A DNA stretch of 64,000 nt, from contig NZ_OY780933.1 in the NCBI RefSeq assembly GCF_963676065.1, positions 62,001 through 126,000 on the forward strand, given 5' to 3'. The DNA is from Maridesulfovibrio sp. (GTDB taxonomy: Bacteria; Desulfobacterota; Desulfovibrionia; Desulfovibrionales; Desulfovibrionaceae). How positions within the stretch are numbered: position 1 is the stretch's first letter; every line of letters begins with the position of its first letter. Both the position numbers and the translations under genes were made by a program. Shown in pieces: positions 54,488 through 62,694 of this stretch. Below the pieces are notes generated by a model. The model made no database searches and had not been told where the DNA came from. It saw nothing but the letters and a program-made list of their open reading frames with translations.

Positions 54488-55756
54488 CTAGCCTTTAAAT
54501 CTTTTAACTGCTTCCAGAGTGGCTTCGTAATCTTCTTCGCTATGCGCGAAAGAAGTAAAAGTACACTCGAAGCTGGATGGAGCGAGATTTACGCCGTTCT
54601 CCCGCATGTGGCGGTAGAATTTGGAATAAAGTTCGGCATCACCAGTCTTGGCGGATTCAAAATCAGTCACTTCCTGATCAGTAAAGAACAGAGTGAAAAT
54701 GGAGGCAACGTGGTTAAGGGTCATCTTGAATCCGTTTGCTTCCAGAGCCGCCTTCATGTCCTGCGCCAGCTTGAGGGTTCGGGCTTCAAGAGCTTCGTAA
54801 TCCTGCTGCTGCAGGGCACGCAGGGTGGCCACACCAGCTGCCATTGCTACCGGGTTACCGGAAAGAGTTCCTGCCTGATAGACATCACCGCAGGGTGATA
54901 TACGTTCCATATATTCCTTTTTACCGCCGTAGCAGCCGACAGGAAAACCGCCGCCGATGATCTTACCGAGGGTGGTCAGGTCCGGGGTTACGTTAAAACG
55001 GAGGCCAACTCCGCCGGAAGTAACGCGGAATCCGGTAATAACTTCGTCAAAAATTAACAATGCGCCATATTCATCGCAAAGAGCGCGCAGCCCTTCGAGA
55101 AAGCCTTCTTTAGGCAGTACCAGTCCCATGTTACCGGCGACAGGCTCAACTATAATAGCCGCGATGTTCTTGCCTTCTTTCTCGAATACCGCTTTGACGG
55201 CATCAAGATCGTTGTAAGGAGCAAGCAGCGTATCTTTTACAGTTCCCTCGGGAACGCCGGGGGTACCGGGGATGGAAAATGTTGCCAGGCCGGATCCTGC
55301 GCTGGCGAGAAAGCAATCACTGTGACCGTGATAGCAGCCTTCAAACTTGAGGACTTTATCACGTCCGGTAACGCCACGAGCAAGACGCAGAGCGGACATG
55401 GTTGCCTCGGTTCCGGAGTTGACCATGCGGACCATTTCAATGGAAGGAACCATTTTGATGATCTCTTCGGCCAATTCGATTTCACCGGGGCAGGGAGCGC
55501 CGTAACTTGCGCCCATATCAACAGCTTTATGAGCTGCTTCTTTGATTGGTTCATAGCCATGGCCAAGCATCATCGGGCCCCAGCTCATGACATAATCGAT
55601 AAGTTCCTGTCCTTCCACGGACCACATACGGCTGCCATCGGCCTTTTCGATAAAAAGAGGATCGCAACCTACGGATTTGCAGGCTCGGACCGGGCTGTTC
55701 ACTCCGCCGGGCAGCAGTTTCTGGGCCTTATTAAAAAGTTCAGACGATGAAGCCAT
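54488..55756 (-). CDS. hemL: Glutamate-1-semialdehyde 2,1-aminomutase
   Basis: A 422-residue PLP enzyme producing 5-aminolevulinate, the first common tetrapyrrole precursor. [20 protein letters not shown] near residue 14, [20 protein letters not shown] near 120, [13 protein letters not shown] near 235 and the PLP-Lys region [18 protein letters not shown] near 263. ATG at 55756 with AAGGAG upstream; the frame continues open to 55804. Sits between cbiG and an Ahb gene, so the run from ahb to cobJ is a tetrapyrrole cluster. Confidence 0.97.
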   Translation of the reverse strand: MASSSELFNKAQKLLPGGVNSPVRACKSVGCDPLFIEKADGSRMWSVEGQELIDYVMSWGPMMLGHGYEPIKEAAHKAVDMGASYGAPCPGEIELAEEIIKMVPSIEMVRMVNSGTEATMSALRLARGVTGRDKVLKFEGCYHGHSDCFLASAGSGLATFSIPGTPGVPEGTVKDTLLAPYNDLDAVKAVFEKEGKNIAAIIVEPVAGNMGLVLPKEGFLEGLRALCDEYGALLIFDEVITGFRVTSGGVGLRFNVTPDLTTLGKIIGGGFPVGCYGGKKEYMERISPCGDVYQAGTLSGNPVAMAAGVATLRALQQQDYEALEARTLKLAQDMKAALEANGFKMTLNHVASIFTLFFTDQEVTDFESAKTGDAELYSKFYRHMRENGVNLAPSSFECTFTSFAHSEEDYEATLEAVKRFKG

Positions 55757-55817
55757 TTGAAACTCCTTGGAAATTTGATGCGCTTCGCGCTTTAATGAAT
55801 TCACTTTGCCTCCTGCG

Positions 55818-55863
55818 GCTTAAACCCTTTTTGAAAAAGCGTTTAAGAATCCCAAAAATTTTA
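55818..55863 (+). repeat. Dispersed intergenic repeat, copy B
   Basis: GGCTTAAACCCTTTTTGAAA then AAGCGTTTAAGAATCCC and AAAAATTTTA. It contains its own hairpin (TAAACCCTTTTT / GAAAAAGCGTTTA, one mismatch). Related to copy A in inverted orientation and to copy C at 36240. Confidence 0.7.
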
Positions 55864-55932
55864 TCAGGACTTCGTCGCTATGAGGCATTTTATTGTGAGG
55901 GACATTCAAAACAATAGTCCCCGAATAAGAAT

Positions 55933-56418
55933 CTATTTCTCTTCAAAATAGACCATGGAGGTCTTTTTCAATTCTTTGAGACTGCGCAGGATGCAATGAT
56001 CGGTGATACCTGTCTGTTCCATCAGCTCGGCTACGACTTTTTTGCAATCTTCAGGACCTTTGCCGTGGATCATTGTATAAAGATTGTACGGCCAGTCGTC
56101 ATAAGTACAGCGCAGATAACAATGGCTTATCTCTGGACGTGCTGCCATAAATTCGCCGACTTTTTCCGGTTCCTGATCTTCGGTTACGCGCCATGCAACC
56201 ATGGCATTTGCACCATAACCGGCCTTTTGATGACGTAAGGTTGCCCCGAAACGGCGGATTATCTTATCATCTTTAAGCCTGCTCAAGAGATCCAGCACTT
56301 CCTGCTCAGAACAGCCGACCTGCTCGGCAATGTCTGCATATGGAGTTGCACTCCAGGAAAGATTTTTTCCCGCCAGTGCCAGAATATTTTTTTCAATTTC
56401 TGTAAATTTAATAGCCAT
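55933..56418 (-). CDS. Siroheme decarboxylase subunit (AhbA/AhbB family, Lrp/AsnC-like)
   Basis: 161 residues. N-terminal winged helix (FTEIEKNILALAGKNLSWSA; DIAEQVGCSEQEVLDLLSRL) and C-terminal AsnC-type domain (MVAWRVTEDQEPEKVGEFMA; SHCYLRCTYDDWPYNLYTMI). This is the Ahb/NirDLGH family, which resembles Lrp regulators but decarboxylates siroheme to didecarboxysiroheme in the siroheme-dependent heme route. YDDWPYNLYTM is characteristic. Only one of the two subunits is present here. ATG at 56418 with AAGGAAGG upstream. A true Lrp regulator is the less likely alternative. Confidence 0.85.
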   Translation of the reverse strand: MAIKFTEIEKNILALAGKNLSWSATPYADIAEQVGCSEQEVLDLLSRLKDDKIIRRFGATLRHQKAGYGANAMVAWRVTEDQEPEKVGEFMAARPEISHCYLRCTYDDWPYNLYTMIHGKGPEDCKKVVAELMEQTGITDHCILRSLKELKKTSMVYFEEK

Positions 56419-56535
56419 ATTCCTTCCTTGGTCTTTTCTTTCGTTAACCTCTGATACCTGCATATGGCTTCATCCTCAAGTGCTGAAAGGCAAATATTTC
56501 TTTGACCATTATTACCCGCGTAGACCCGAAGTTTT

Positions 56536-56547
56536 TGACTTAAGTCA
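56536..56547. promoter_or_regulatory. Palindrome between the Ahb gene and the NrfH-like gene
   Basis: TGACTTAAGTCA, a perfect 12-base palindrome between divergent genes, 140 bases before the NrfH-like start. Possible operator; also could be chance. Confidence 0.3.
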
Positions 56548-56687
56548 TAGACTCGTTGAGATTCTCCATGTAATATTTCTAATAGTGCAATCTTTTTTTA
56601 ATCAAGGAGGAGTAACTGATTAAATCACTTATTTGTGGAATGAGGACTATTAGAGATAACTCCTAACAGCATGGAGGTGACTGAACA

Positions 56688-57257
56688 ATGCCGGTAAACC
56701 CTAAGAAAAAAGGGGATGGCGGATTCAGTCGCAGATGGCGTTGGGGAGTTGTATCGGGACTTTTGATTGCGGTGGTTATGGTTCTGACTTCAGGTTATAT
56801 GGTAAACGTCACAAATACCGACGTATTCTGCCAGACCTGTCATGCCATGAAACCGTTTCGCGCTTCCTGGCAGCAAGCCGTGCACGGGGGGCATAATGAC
56901 AAAGGCTTCGCAGCGCAATGCGTAGATTGTCATCTGCCGCACGGTAACTTTGTGGTATACATGTCCGCAAAAGCCTACACCGGAACCCGCGACATAATCA
57001 TGAATCTCTACATCGACCCAGCCGAGTACGACTGGGCCGCCAATGCAGAGAAGCACCGGCTCAAATTCACTTATGACAATGCCTGCAGGCACTGCCATAT
57101 AAAGCTTGAGCCTGTCGGTGTTAAACCGGGTGCTCTTCTCGCCCACCGGGCTTATCTCTACGGACAGACCGACAAAAAATGCGCAAGTTGTCACCCGCAT
57201 GTCGGTCACAAAAACATGATTGAAATGGCTAACAAGTTCTTTAAAAAGGACTTATGA
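56688..57257 (+). CDS. NrfH/NapC-type tetraheme quinol dehydrogenase
   Basis: 189 residues. One N-terminal membrane anchor (VVSGLLIAVVMVLTSGYMV, residues 21-39) and a periplasmic domain with four CxxCH hemes at residues 48 (CQTCHAMKP), 78 (CVDCH), 133 (CRHCH) and 165 (CASCH). The Met two after the first heme His matches the unusual heme-1 ligand of NrfH. It takes electrons from menaquinol and hands them to a periplasmic multiheme reductase, here the octaheme HAO-like protein 18 bases downstream rather than NrfA. GGAGG precedes the ATG. Confidence 0.92.
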   Translation: MPVNPKKKGDGGFSRRWRWGVVSGLLIAVVMVLTSGYMVNVTNTDVFCQTCHAMKPFRASWQQAVHGGHNDKGFAAQCVDCHLPHGNFVVYMSAKAYTGTRDIIMNLYIDPAEYDWAANAEKHRLKFTYDNACRHCHIKLEPVGVKPGALLAHRAYLYGQTDKKCASCHPHVGHKNMIEMANKFFKKDL

Positions 57258-57275
57258 TTCCAACTGGGGGTAATC

Positions 57276-58628
57276 ATGTTGAAACAGATGGTTAAAGTTA
57301 TGACGATTGCAATGGCAATCGCAATGTCCGCAGCACTGTGTTTTGCTGCTAACGCACCTTTCCCCAATCTCGCACCCAAAGAACTGGTTGTGAAGAGGGG
57401 CTTTTCAAAAGAAGCTACCAGCTGTATCGAGTGTCACGCCAAAAAGACACCCGGAATCGTCGAAAACTGGAAACTGGGCAAGATGGCTCACGCCACTGTT
57501 TCCTGCTACGACTGTCACGTTGTAGAAAAAAGCTCATCCATGGCTAGCCAGTGTGAAGGTATCAAAGGTACCGAAATTTACATTTCGCCCATGGTTTCTT
57601 CCAAAACCTGTTCCCGCTGCCATCCGCAGGAAGTTGACCAGTTCTTAAAGAGCGGCCATGCCAAGCTTGCAGGTGCACCGGTTATTGATAACAAAAAATT
57701 CCAAAAACTTATGTACTACTATGAAGGCGGCGTCTTCATGGGTGTAAAAGAAGGTTCAGGACCGAGCATAGCTTCCCGAGCCTCAGGTTGTCAGATTTGT
57801 CACGGAACCAAAGTAGAACTGGGTCCGGACAACAAACCCATCAAACTCACATGGCCCGGCGGTATCGGTACACGCTACCCTGACGGGTCAATCGGAACCT
57901 GTACTGTCTGTCACACCAGACACATGTTCTCCATTGAAGAAGCACGCAAGCCCGAAGCTTGCGGCAGCTGCCACCTCGGCCCGGACCATCCGCAGAAAGA
58001 AATCTACGAAGAATCCAAGCACGGCCAGTACTATGAAGCTCACGGTGAAAACTGGAAATGGGACAGCGCACCTGATACTTGGCAACCCGGCGATTACGAC
58101 GCACCGACATGTGCTGTCTGCCATATGTCCGGCATCGGTGAGCTTAATACCACTCACAACGTAAATGAACGTCTGAAGTGGGATCTCATGCACAAGACCA
58201 GTGTAATCCGCAGCGGCGCACGCGGCGATGGTGAAAAGGGCGACAAGCTTATGCGTAAAGTCTGCGCAAACTGTCATGGCAAGACCCATACCGACGTGCA
58301 ACGCAAGATGCTTGATGATGCTGTAGAGCTCTACAATTCATATTGGGCAGGCGCTGAAAAGATGAAAAAGGAACTGACAGAAAAAGGACTCCTGATCAAA
58401 GATGATCCTTGGAATGACGGTTTCCAGGAACTTGAGTACTACCTCTGGCACCATTGCGGTCGTCGCGCACGTCACGGTACTGCAATGAACGGTCCTGACT
58501 ACTCGCACTGGCACGGTTTCTTCCAGGTCTTCCAGGTATACAAAGATATGCAGAAAATCTACGAATACCGCATCAAGCACGGTAAGATCGAAGAACTGTC
58601 CCATGTAATGAGCACAGGGCCTATCTAA
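57276..58628 (+). CDS. Octaheme cytochrome c of the hydroxylamine oxidoreductase (HAO) family
   Basis: 450 residues with a signal peptide (to about FAA, residue 25) and eight CxxCH hemes at residues 50, 77, 112, 172, 209, 229, 279 and 330. HAO-family features: the fourth heme (CQICH) is where the P460-type catalytic heme sits, [16 protein letters not shown] near 248, and [20 protein letters not shown] followed by HWHGFF near 391-414. Pairing with an NrfH-type gene matches the epsilonproteobacterial Hao/CycX arrangement, which reduces nitrite or hydroxylamine to ammonium. Direction and substrate are inferred. GGGGG precedes the ATG; terminator downstream. Confidence 0.9.
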   Translation: MLKQMVKVMTIAMAIAMSAALCFAANAPFPNLAPKELVVKRGFSKEATSCIECHAKKTPGIVENWKLGKMAHATVSCYDCHVVEKSSSMASQCEGIKGTEIYISPMVSSKTCSRCHPQEVDQFLKSGHAKLAGAPVIDNKKFQKLMYYYEGGVFMGVKEGSGPSIASRASGCQICHGTKVELGPDNKPIKLTWPGGIGTRYPDGSIGTCTVCHTRHMFSIEEARKPEACGSCHLGPDHPQKEIYEESKHGQYYEAHGENWKWDSAPDTWQPGDYDAPTCAVCHMSGIGELNTTHNVNERLKWDLMHKTSVIRSGARGDGEKGDKLMRKVCANCHGKTHTDVQRKMLDDAVELYNSYWAGAEKMKKELTEKGLLIKDDPWNDGFQELEYYLWHHCGRRARHGTAMNGPDYSHWHGFFQVFQVYKDMQKIYEYRIKHGKIEELSHVMSTGPI

Positions 58629-58658
58629 ACCGAATTGATTACGATTAAGAATGCACTA

Positions 58659-58692
58659 AGCCCCCGGAGGATGGTCCGGGGGCTGTTTTATT
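58659..58692 (+). terminator. Terminator after the HAO-like gene
   Basis: AGCCCCCGGA and TCCGGGGGCT (10 bp, perfect) around a 6-base loop, followed by GTTTTATTT. Confidence 0.92.
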
Positions 58693-58768
58693 TGAATTTA
58701 AGCCGGTTCAACCGGTTCATTCAGATACGGACTCTGCATCCGCCCTCCTTGTCGGGCCGTGAAGCAAC

Positions 58769-59137
58769 TCAGCTAAGTTCCTGCAAAGCCTCCTCAAGCA
58801 ACCTGTCCGCAATTTCGAGAATATCCGCTATTTCTTTTCCGGTAGCGTTATCAATATGAATTCCGCAGGCAGTCGCAGTCGTGCAGTTAAAAGCGGTTGC
58901 CAGCGTATATGAAATTTTCCGGGCCAGCTCATCCTCTTTGTGACCGGTTACGGTAAGCAGGGAAACTGAAGCATCCGCTTTCCTCTCTCTTCCCTGTCCC
59001 TGATACGGCACAGCCAGAGCGACGGCTCCGATATGGGATTCGTCGCCTCCGTGAAGACTTACATTTAAATCCCTGCCCATTCGTTCAATTACCATCACCA
59101 GTTTAAAACGCGGAGTTGTTTTTTCAATACGAATCAT
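58769..59137 (-). CDS. LpdD-like (prenylated-flavin chaperone-like) small protein
   Basis: 122 residues, soluble. DLNVSLHGGDESHIGAVALA near residue 23 and SVSLLTVTGHKEDELARKIS near 58 match what I know of LpdD-like proteins, small partners of UbiD-type decarboxylases. CTTATACGIHIDNAT near 84 is typical too. No ubiD or ubiX gene is in the window, so the role is open. AGGA precedes the ATG. Single gene. Confidence 0.6.
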   Translation of the reverse strand: MIRIEKTTPRFKLVMVIERMGRDLNVSLHGGDESHIGAVALAVPYQGQGRERKADASVSLLTVTGHKEDELARKISYTLATAFNCTTATACGIHIDNATGKEIADILEIADRLLEEALQELS

Positions 59138-59325
59138 GGCCCAGTCCTTTAAAAATTTCTTAAAACAACATTAGAATATACAGCTCCACTCATCCATGCA
59201 ATTTTTCTTTTTCACTATCGCTAACCCCCTTTCATTTTTGAACAGGTTGCCAATTTTTTCTACGGGGGGTAATTATGATCTGATATAAAAATTCAAGCTG
59301 AATAGAACTTCCAAGGAGTTAATAA

Positions 59326-60315
59326 ATGAAAATAGCAGTAATCGGTGCAGGAGCATGGGGAACCACCCTTGCCAACACATTAGCCAAGAAAGGAATCGAT
59401 ACCCATCTGTGGGTCCGCGAAGAAGAGCTCAGCCAAGAAATAAATAAAACCGGATACAATAGTGTATTTCTGCCTGATTTCAAACTGTCCGAAAACCTTA
59501 AAGCCAGCAGTGATGCCGAGAAAGTAATCACCGGGGCCGACTACTACATTCTTGTTGTCCCCAGTCAGTTTTTACGTAGCTCCCTGACGGAGATGAAACC
59601 GTATTTCCCGAAAAACCCGGCTGTCATCTGCGCCAGCAAAGGAATTGAGCTGAACACGGGAGCACCGATGTCTCAGGTTGTAAACGAAGCATTGGAAGGA
59701 CTTAACCCCAGATTCGCTCATCTCTCAGGCCCCACCTTCGCCTACGAGCTGAGTTCTGAACTTCCGACATCCATCGTGCTCGGCTGTGATGACGAAAAGC
59801 TGGCCGCAGAGGTTCAGGATTTCTTCTCCACCTCATACTTGCGGATCTACACCAATCCGGATTACCGAGGTGTTGAAATAGGCGGTGCCATAAAAAATAT
59901 TATGGCCATCGCCGCAGGTATGGCCGACGGTTTGAAATTCGGGCATAACACACGTGCGGCACTGATCACCCGGGGGATTGCTGAAATGAGCCGGTTGGGT
60001 GTTGCCATGGGCGCTGAACCTTCCACCTTTATGGGCCTTTCCGGCATGGGCGACCTTGTGCTGACCTGCACTGGAGACCTTTCCCGCAACAGGCAGGTGG
60101 GCATCAAGCTTGGACAAGGTTTGAAATTGAGTGAAATCCTGAAAATGCGTATGGTAGCCGAAGGAGTTAAAACTACCGAGTCGGTTCATTTACTGGCAAA
60201 GAAGCTAGGTGTAGAGCTGCCCATTACCGAACAGGTATACAAGATTTTATATGAAGATAAAGACCCCGCCACCGCGGTAGGCGACCTGATGAACCGCGAC
60301 CTTAAAGCGGAGTAA
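59326..60315 (+). CDS. gpsA: NAD(P)-dependent glycerol-3-phosphate dehydrogenase
   Basis: 329 residues. Makes sn-glycerol-3-phosphate from DHAP for phospholipids. N-terminal Rossmann motif IAVIGAGAWGTTLANTLAKK, then VCASKGIELNTGAPMSQVV-type stretch near 105, the catalytic Lys region GVEIGGAIKNIMAIAAGMAD near 183, and FMGLSGMGDLVLTCTGDLSR near 228. AAGGAG upstream; a small lipoprotein gene follows 19 bases on. Confidence 0.97.
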   Translation: MKIAVIGAGAWGTTLANTLAKKGIDTHLWVREEELSQEINKTGYNSVFLPDFKLSENLKASSDAEKVITGADYYILVVPSQFLRSSLTEMKPYFPKNPAVICASKGIELNTGAPMSQVVNEALEGLNPRFAHLSGPTFAYELSSELPTSIVLGCDDEKLAAEVQDFFSTSYLRIYTNPDYRGVEIGGAIKNIMAIAAGMADGLKFGHNTRAALITRGIAEMSRLGVAMGAEPSTFMGLSGMGDLVLTCTGDLSRNRQVGIKLGQGLKLSEILKMRMVAEGVKTTESVHLLAKKLGVELPITEQVYKILYEDKDPATAVGDLMNRDLKAE

Positions 60316-60334
60316 TTTTTTAAAGGAGAACCTG

Positions 60335-60616
60335 ATGAAGAAAAGACTGATACTGTTAAGCGCGGCACTGCTGATGCTCGGGGGCTGCGGATCATGGCAC
60401 AATCCGAATATTACCGATCCGGCAAAAGAGAAGGAGATCTTCAAAATTGACCGTGATTTTTGTGACAACCAGAACAACCAGAATGTTCCGGTCGGAGCGC
60501 AGACAGACGATGAACCGAGGGAGCCTACTACCTACGAAGCCAAGTTTTCTGAAAATTACTCTTATGAGACTACGTTTGAAAAATGTATGAAAAACCGCGG
60601 CTGGATAAAAAAATAA
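60335..60616 (+). CDS. Small lipoprotein of unknown function
   Basis: 93 residues with lipoprotein signal LLMLGGCGSW (Cys near residue 18). The rest is polar and includes CDNQNNQN and KCMKNRGWIKK, giving two further cysteines that may form a disulfide. AAAGGAG before the ATG. Probably cotranscribed with gpsA; terminator downstream. Confidence 0.8.
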   Translation: MKKRLILLSAALLMLGGCGSWHNPNITDPAKEKEIFKIDRDFCDNQNNQNVPVGAQTDDEPREPTTYEAKFSENYSYETTFEKCMKNRGWIKK

Positions 60617-60621
60617 ATCAT

Positions 60622-60657
60622 AAAAATCCCCTTTGTAATTTTACAAAGGGGATTTTT
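60622..60657. terminator. Terminator between the small lipoprotein gene and cheV
   Basis: AAAAATCCCCTTTGTAA and TTACAAAGGGGATTTTT, a perfect 17-bp inverted repeat with a 2-base nominal loop, between convergent genes. Confidence 0.92.
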
Positions 60658-60680
60658 ATGCACTAAAATCAAGGCCGGAT

Positions 60681-61640
60681 CTATGCGGACTGCAAGCGGT
60701 CCCTGTATTTCTCAACAAGGGCAATGGCCCGGCCGGTCAGCTCATTGAATTCCGGTTTGGTAATCTGGTCATCCGCCTTTACCGCTTCGCCCTTATGGTA
60801 CAGCCCTTTGGTAATCAGCGAAGAGAAGAGTATAACCGGAAGTCTGGAAAGATCAGCATGATTCTTGATATTCTTTGTCAGGGTATATCCGTCCATCTGA
60901 GGCATCTCGATATCGGACACAACAACGTCCACCATCTCACTTATGGAACCGCCTTTTTCACGGGCTTCTGCGCTCATTTCCTTCAAGCCATCCAGCGCTT
61001 CCTGTCCGTTGGTATAAAGTTTGACCTCAAAGTTGGCAGACTCGAAATTCTTATTAAGCAGAGCCCGCACGGAAACGGAATCGTCAACCAGCACTGCCGT
61101 CATTTTTTCCGGTGCGGAATATACTTTTCCGTCATTTCTTTCGGCCATTTCAGGATCAAGTTCGCCCAGAATACGCTCAAGGTCGATCATCAACACAAAA
61201 CGGTCATCGATCTGAACTGTTCCGGTTATGCAGTTGGTCGGCATATCCGCGATATATTTATTCGGGGTTTTAAGATCTCCCCAGCCGATACGGTGAATCT
61301 GAGTCACTCCGGTGACTAGAAATCCGGTTATTACATTGTTTATCTCAGTGACCACGATGAGTTCATTCTCGGATTCTTTACGCTCGATATCAAGCCAGTC
61401 CGCAAGGTTTATGACCGGAAGAATAATATCACGCAGGGACATGGTTCCAAGATAACTGGGATGCGGTGCTCCCTCGGCAGACTCAAGTCCCTTGGGAGCC
61501 TCAACAACCTCAAGCACTTTAGCCACGTTTATGCCGAAATAATCACGTTCGAGCTTGTCTTCGTGGACATCGTCGATAAAAAACTCGATAATTTCAAATT
61601 CATTAGTACCTGCATCAAGCAATATCTCATTATCCGACAT
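60681..61640 (-). CDS. cheV: CheV chemotaxis coupling protein (CheW-REC)
   Basis: 319 residues. N-terminal CheW-like domain (about 15-170: YFGINVAKVLEVVEAPKGLE, LPVINLADWL) and C-terminal receiver domain (about 185-315: AVLVDDSVSVRALLNKNFES, phospho-acceptor Asp in VVVSDIEMPQMDGYTL, Lys in DDQITKPEF). CheV couples chemoreceptors to CheA and is tuned by phosphorylation. GGGGGGG lies before the ATG. No other chemotaxis gene is nearby. Confidence 0.93.
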   Translation of the reverse strand: MSDNEILLDAGTNEFEIIEFFIDDVHEDKLERDYFGINVAKVLEVVEAPKGLESAEGAPHPSYLGTMSLRDIILPVINLADWLDIERKESENELIVVTEINNVITGFLVTGVTQIHRIGWGDLKTPNKYIADMPTNCITGTVQIDDRFVLMIDLERILGELDPEMAERNDGKVYSAPEKMTAVLVDDSVSVRALLNKNFESANFEVKLYTNGQEALDGLKEMSAEAREKGGSISEMVDVVVSDIEMPQMDGYTLTKNIKNHADLSRLPVILFSSLITKGLYHKGEAVKADDQITKPEFNELTGRAIALVEKYRDRLQSA

Positions 61641-61878
61641 ATAAAGACCCCCCCGGAAATCTATCTCTTTTTCAGCCTGTCAAACAGGTTACTGCTGTAT
61701 TGTAATTGTCTCTCCGGCCGAATTCAAGGAAATACACTTTTTTTTGAAATTAATACACATTTTCTTCAACTTTGCCTGGGTTCGTGTCCTAACATCACGC
61801 CATGTTATTACTGGCTAGGCTGCAGGTATTGATATACAACTGATGTAAAGTTTGATCAGCTAAACTCAAGGGGTAGTT

Positions 61879-62517
61879 ATGTTAAAAAAAACCAGTCTTG
61901 TAAAATTCTTCTTTCTCAGCCTGCTTATCCTCATAAGCGGCTGTGCGGGACACGAAATAAAACCAACAGTGCCTATGACTGTTTTCAATCCCAAACAGGG
62001 CTCATTCAACGTAGATGTCATTCTCTTTGAGCTTCAAGGGAACGGATTACCGCGTAAGGTCGAGTCCGGAATCGTGCCCATTGAACAACACATTATCCAA
62101 TCCCTTAGTGCCATAGGATACAACTATGCCCCCAACGGGAACGCCAATTACCTTATAGAAGCCCGCATAGGCTCCATTTCGCCCAAACTTGCCGCTGCAG
62201 GGGAATCAGAGCAGGTCGGCTTTGCTTTTGACGGGCTTTATGGTGATCCCTTTTTCGAGGATTATCCGGTTCTTATCAAAGAATGGACTCCCGAGATTCA
62301 AAAAATACGCAGCGGCCCCAACTCCTGTTTCATCACCATGCAAATCCTGATCAAGGAATCAGAGTCAGGCCGGGATGCGGTTGTTTACCACGGGACTCCG
62401 CGCCCTCTGGAGGTTCCTTATGCACTGGGCTGTCCTTTTTCAAAATGCGGAGATGGTGCCAATCAGGCCCTTACTGCCTATCTGCTGGATATTTTCACAA
62501 GGTCAGCCGGAAAATGA
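61879..62517 (+). CDS. Lipoprotein of unknown function
   Basis: 212 residues with lipoprotein signal LLILISGCAGH (Cys near 22). The mature part has a beta-rich look and an envelope-lipoprotein pattern (YLIEARIGSISPKLAAAG; CFITMQILIKESESGRDAVV; YHGTPRPLEVP). It may belong to the DUF4136-type group, but I am not sure. AGGGG before the ATG. Confidence 0.72.
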   Translation: MLKKTSLVKFFFLSLLILISGCAGHEIKPTVPMTVFNPKQGSFNVDVILFELQGNGLPRKVESGIVPIEQHIIQSLSAIGYNYAPNGNANYLIEARIGSISPKLAAAGESEQVGFAFDGLYGDPFFEDYPVLIKEWTPEIQKIRSGPNSCFITMQILIKESESGRDAVVYHGTPRPLEVPYALGCPFSKCGDGANQALTAYLLDIFTRSAGK

Positions 62518-62694
62518 TCTCATTTACAAACTTGCCAGAATTTAAACTGATCAATATAATCGGCCCGCTTTAAGGAAAGATACCCCCTGCAAGGGGGAAG
62601 GGGAGCCTGTGCGCTACCGGACTTATCCGGTCTGCGGACTATTAACGTACGGGCAAAAATATTTAATTCTTTTAAGGATAATGGAAGGTTAGGA

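Noticed and set aside
54337..55863. Inverted repeats around hemL considered as insertion-sequence ends
   Set aside because: No transposase between them, hemL is a core gene, and a related copy lies at 36240 alone. A dispersed intergenic repeat fits better.
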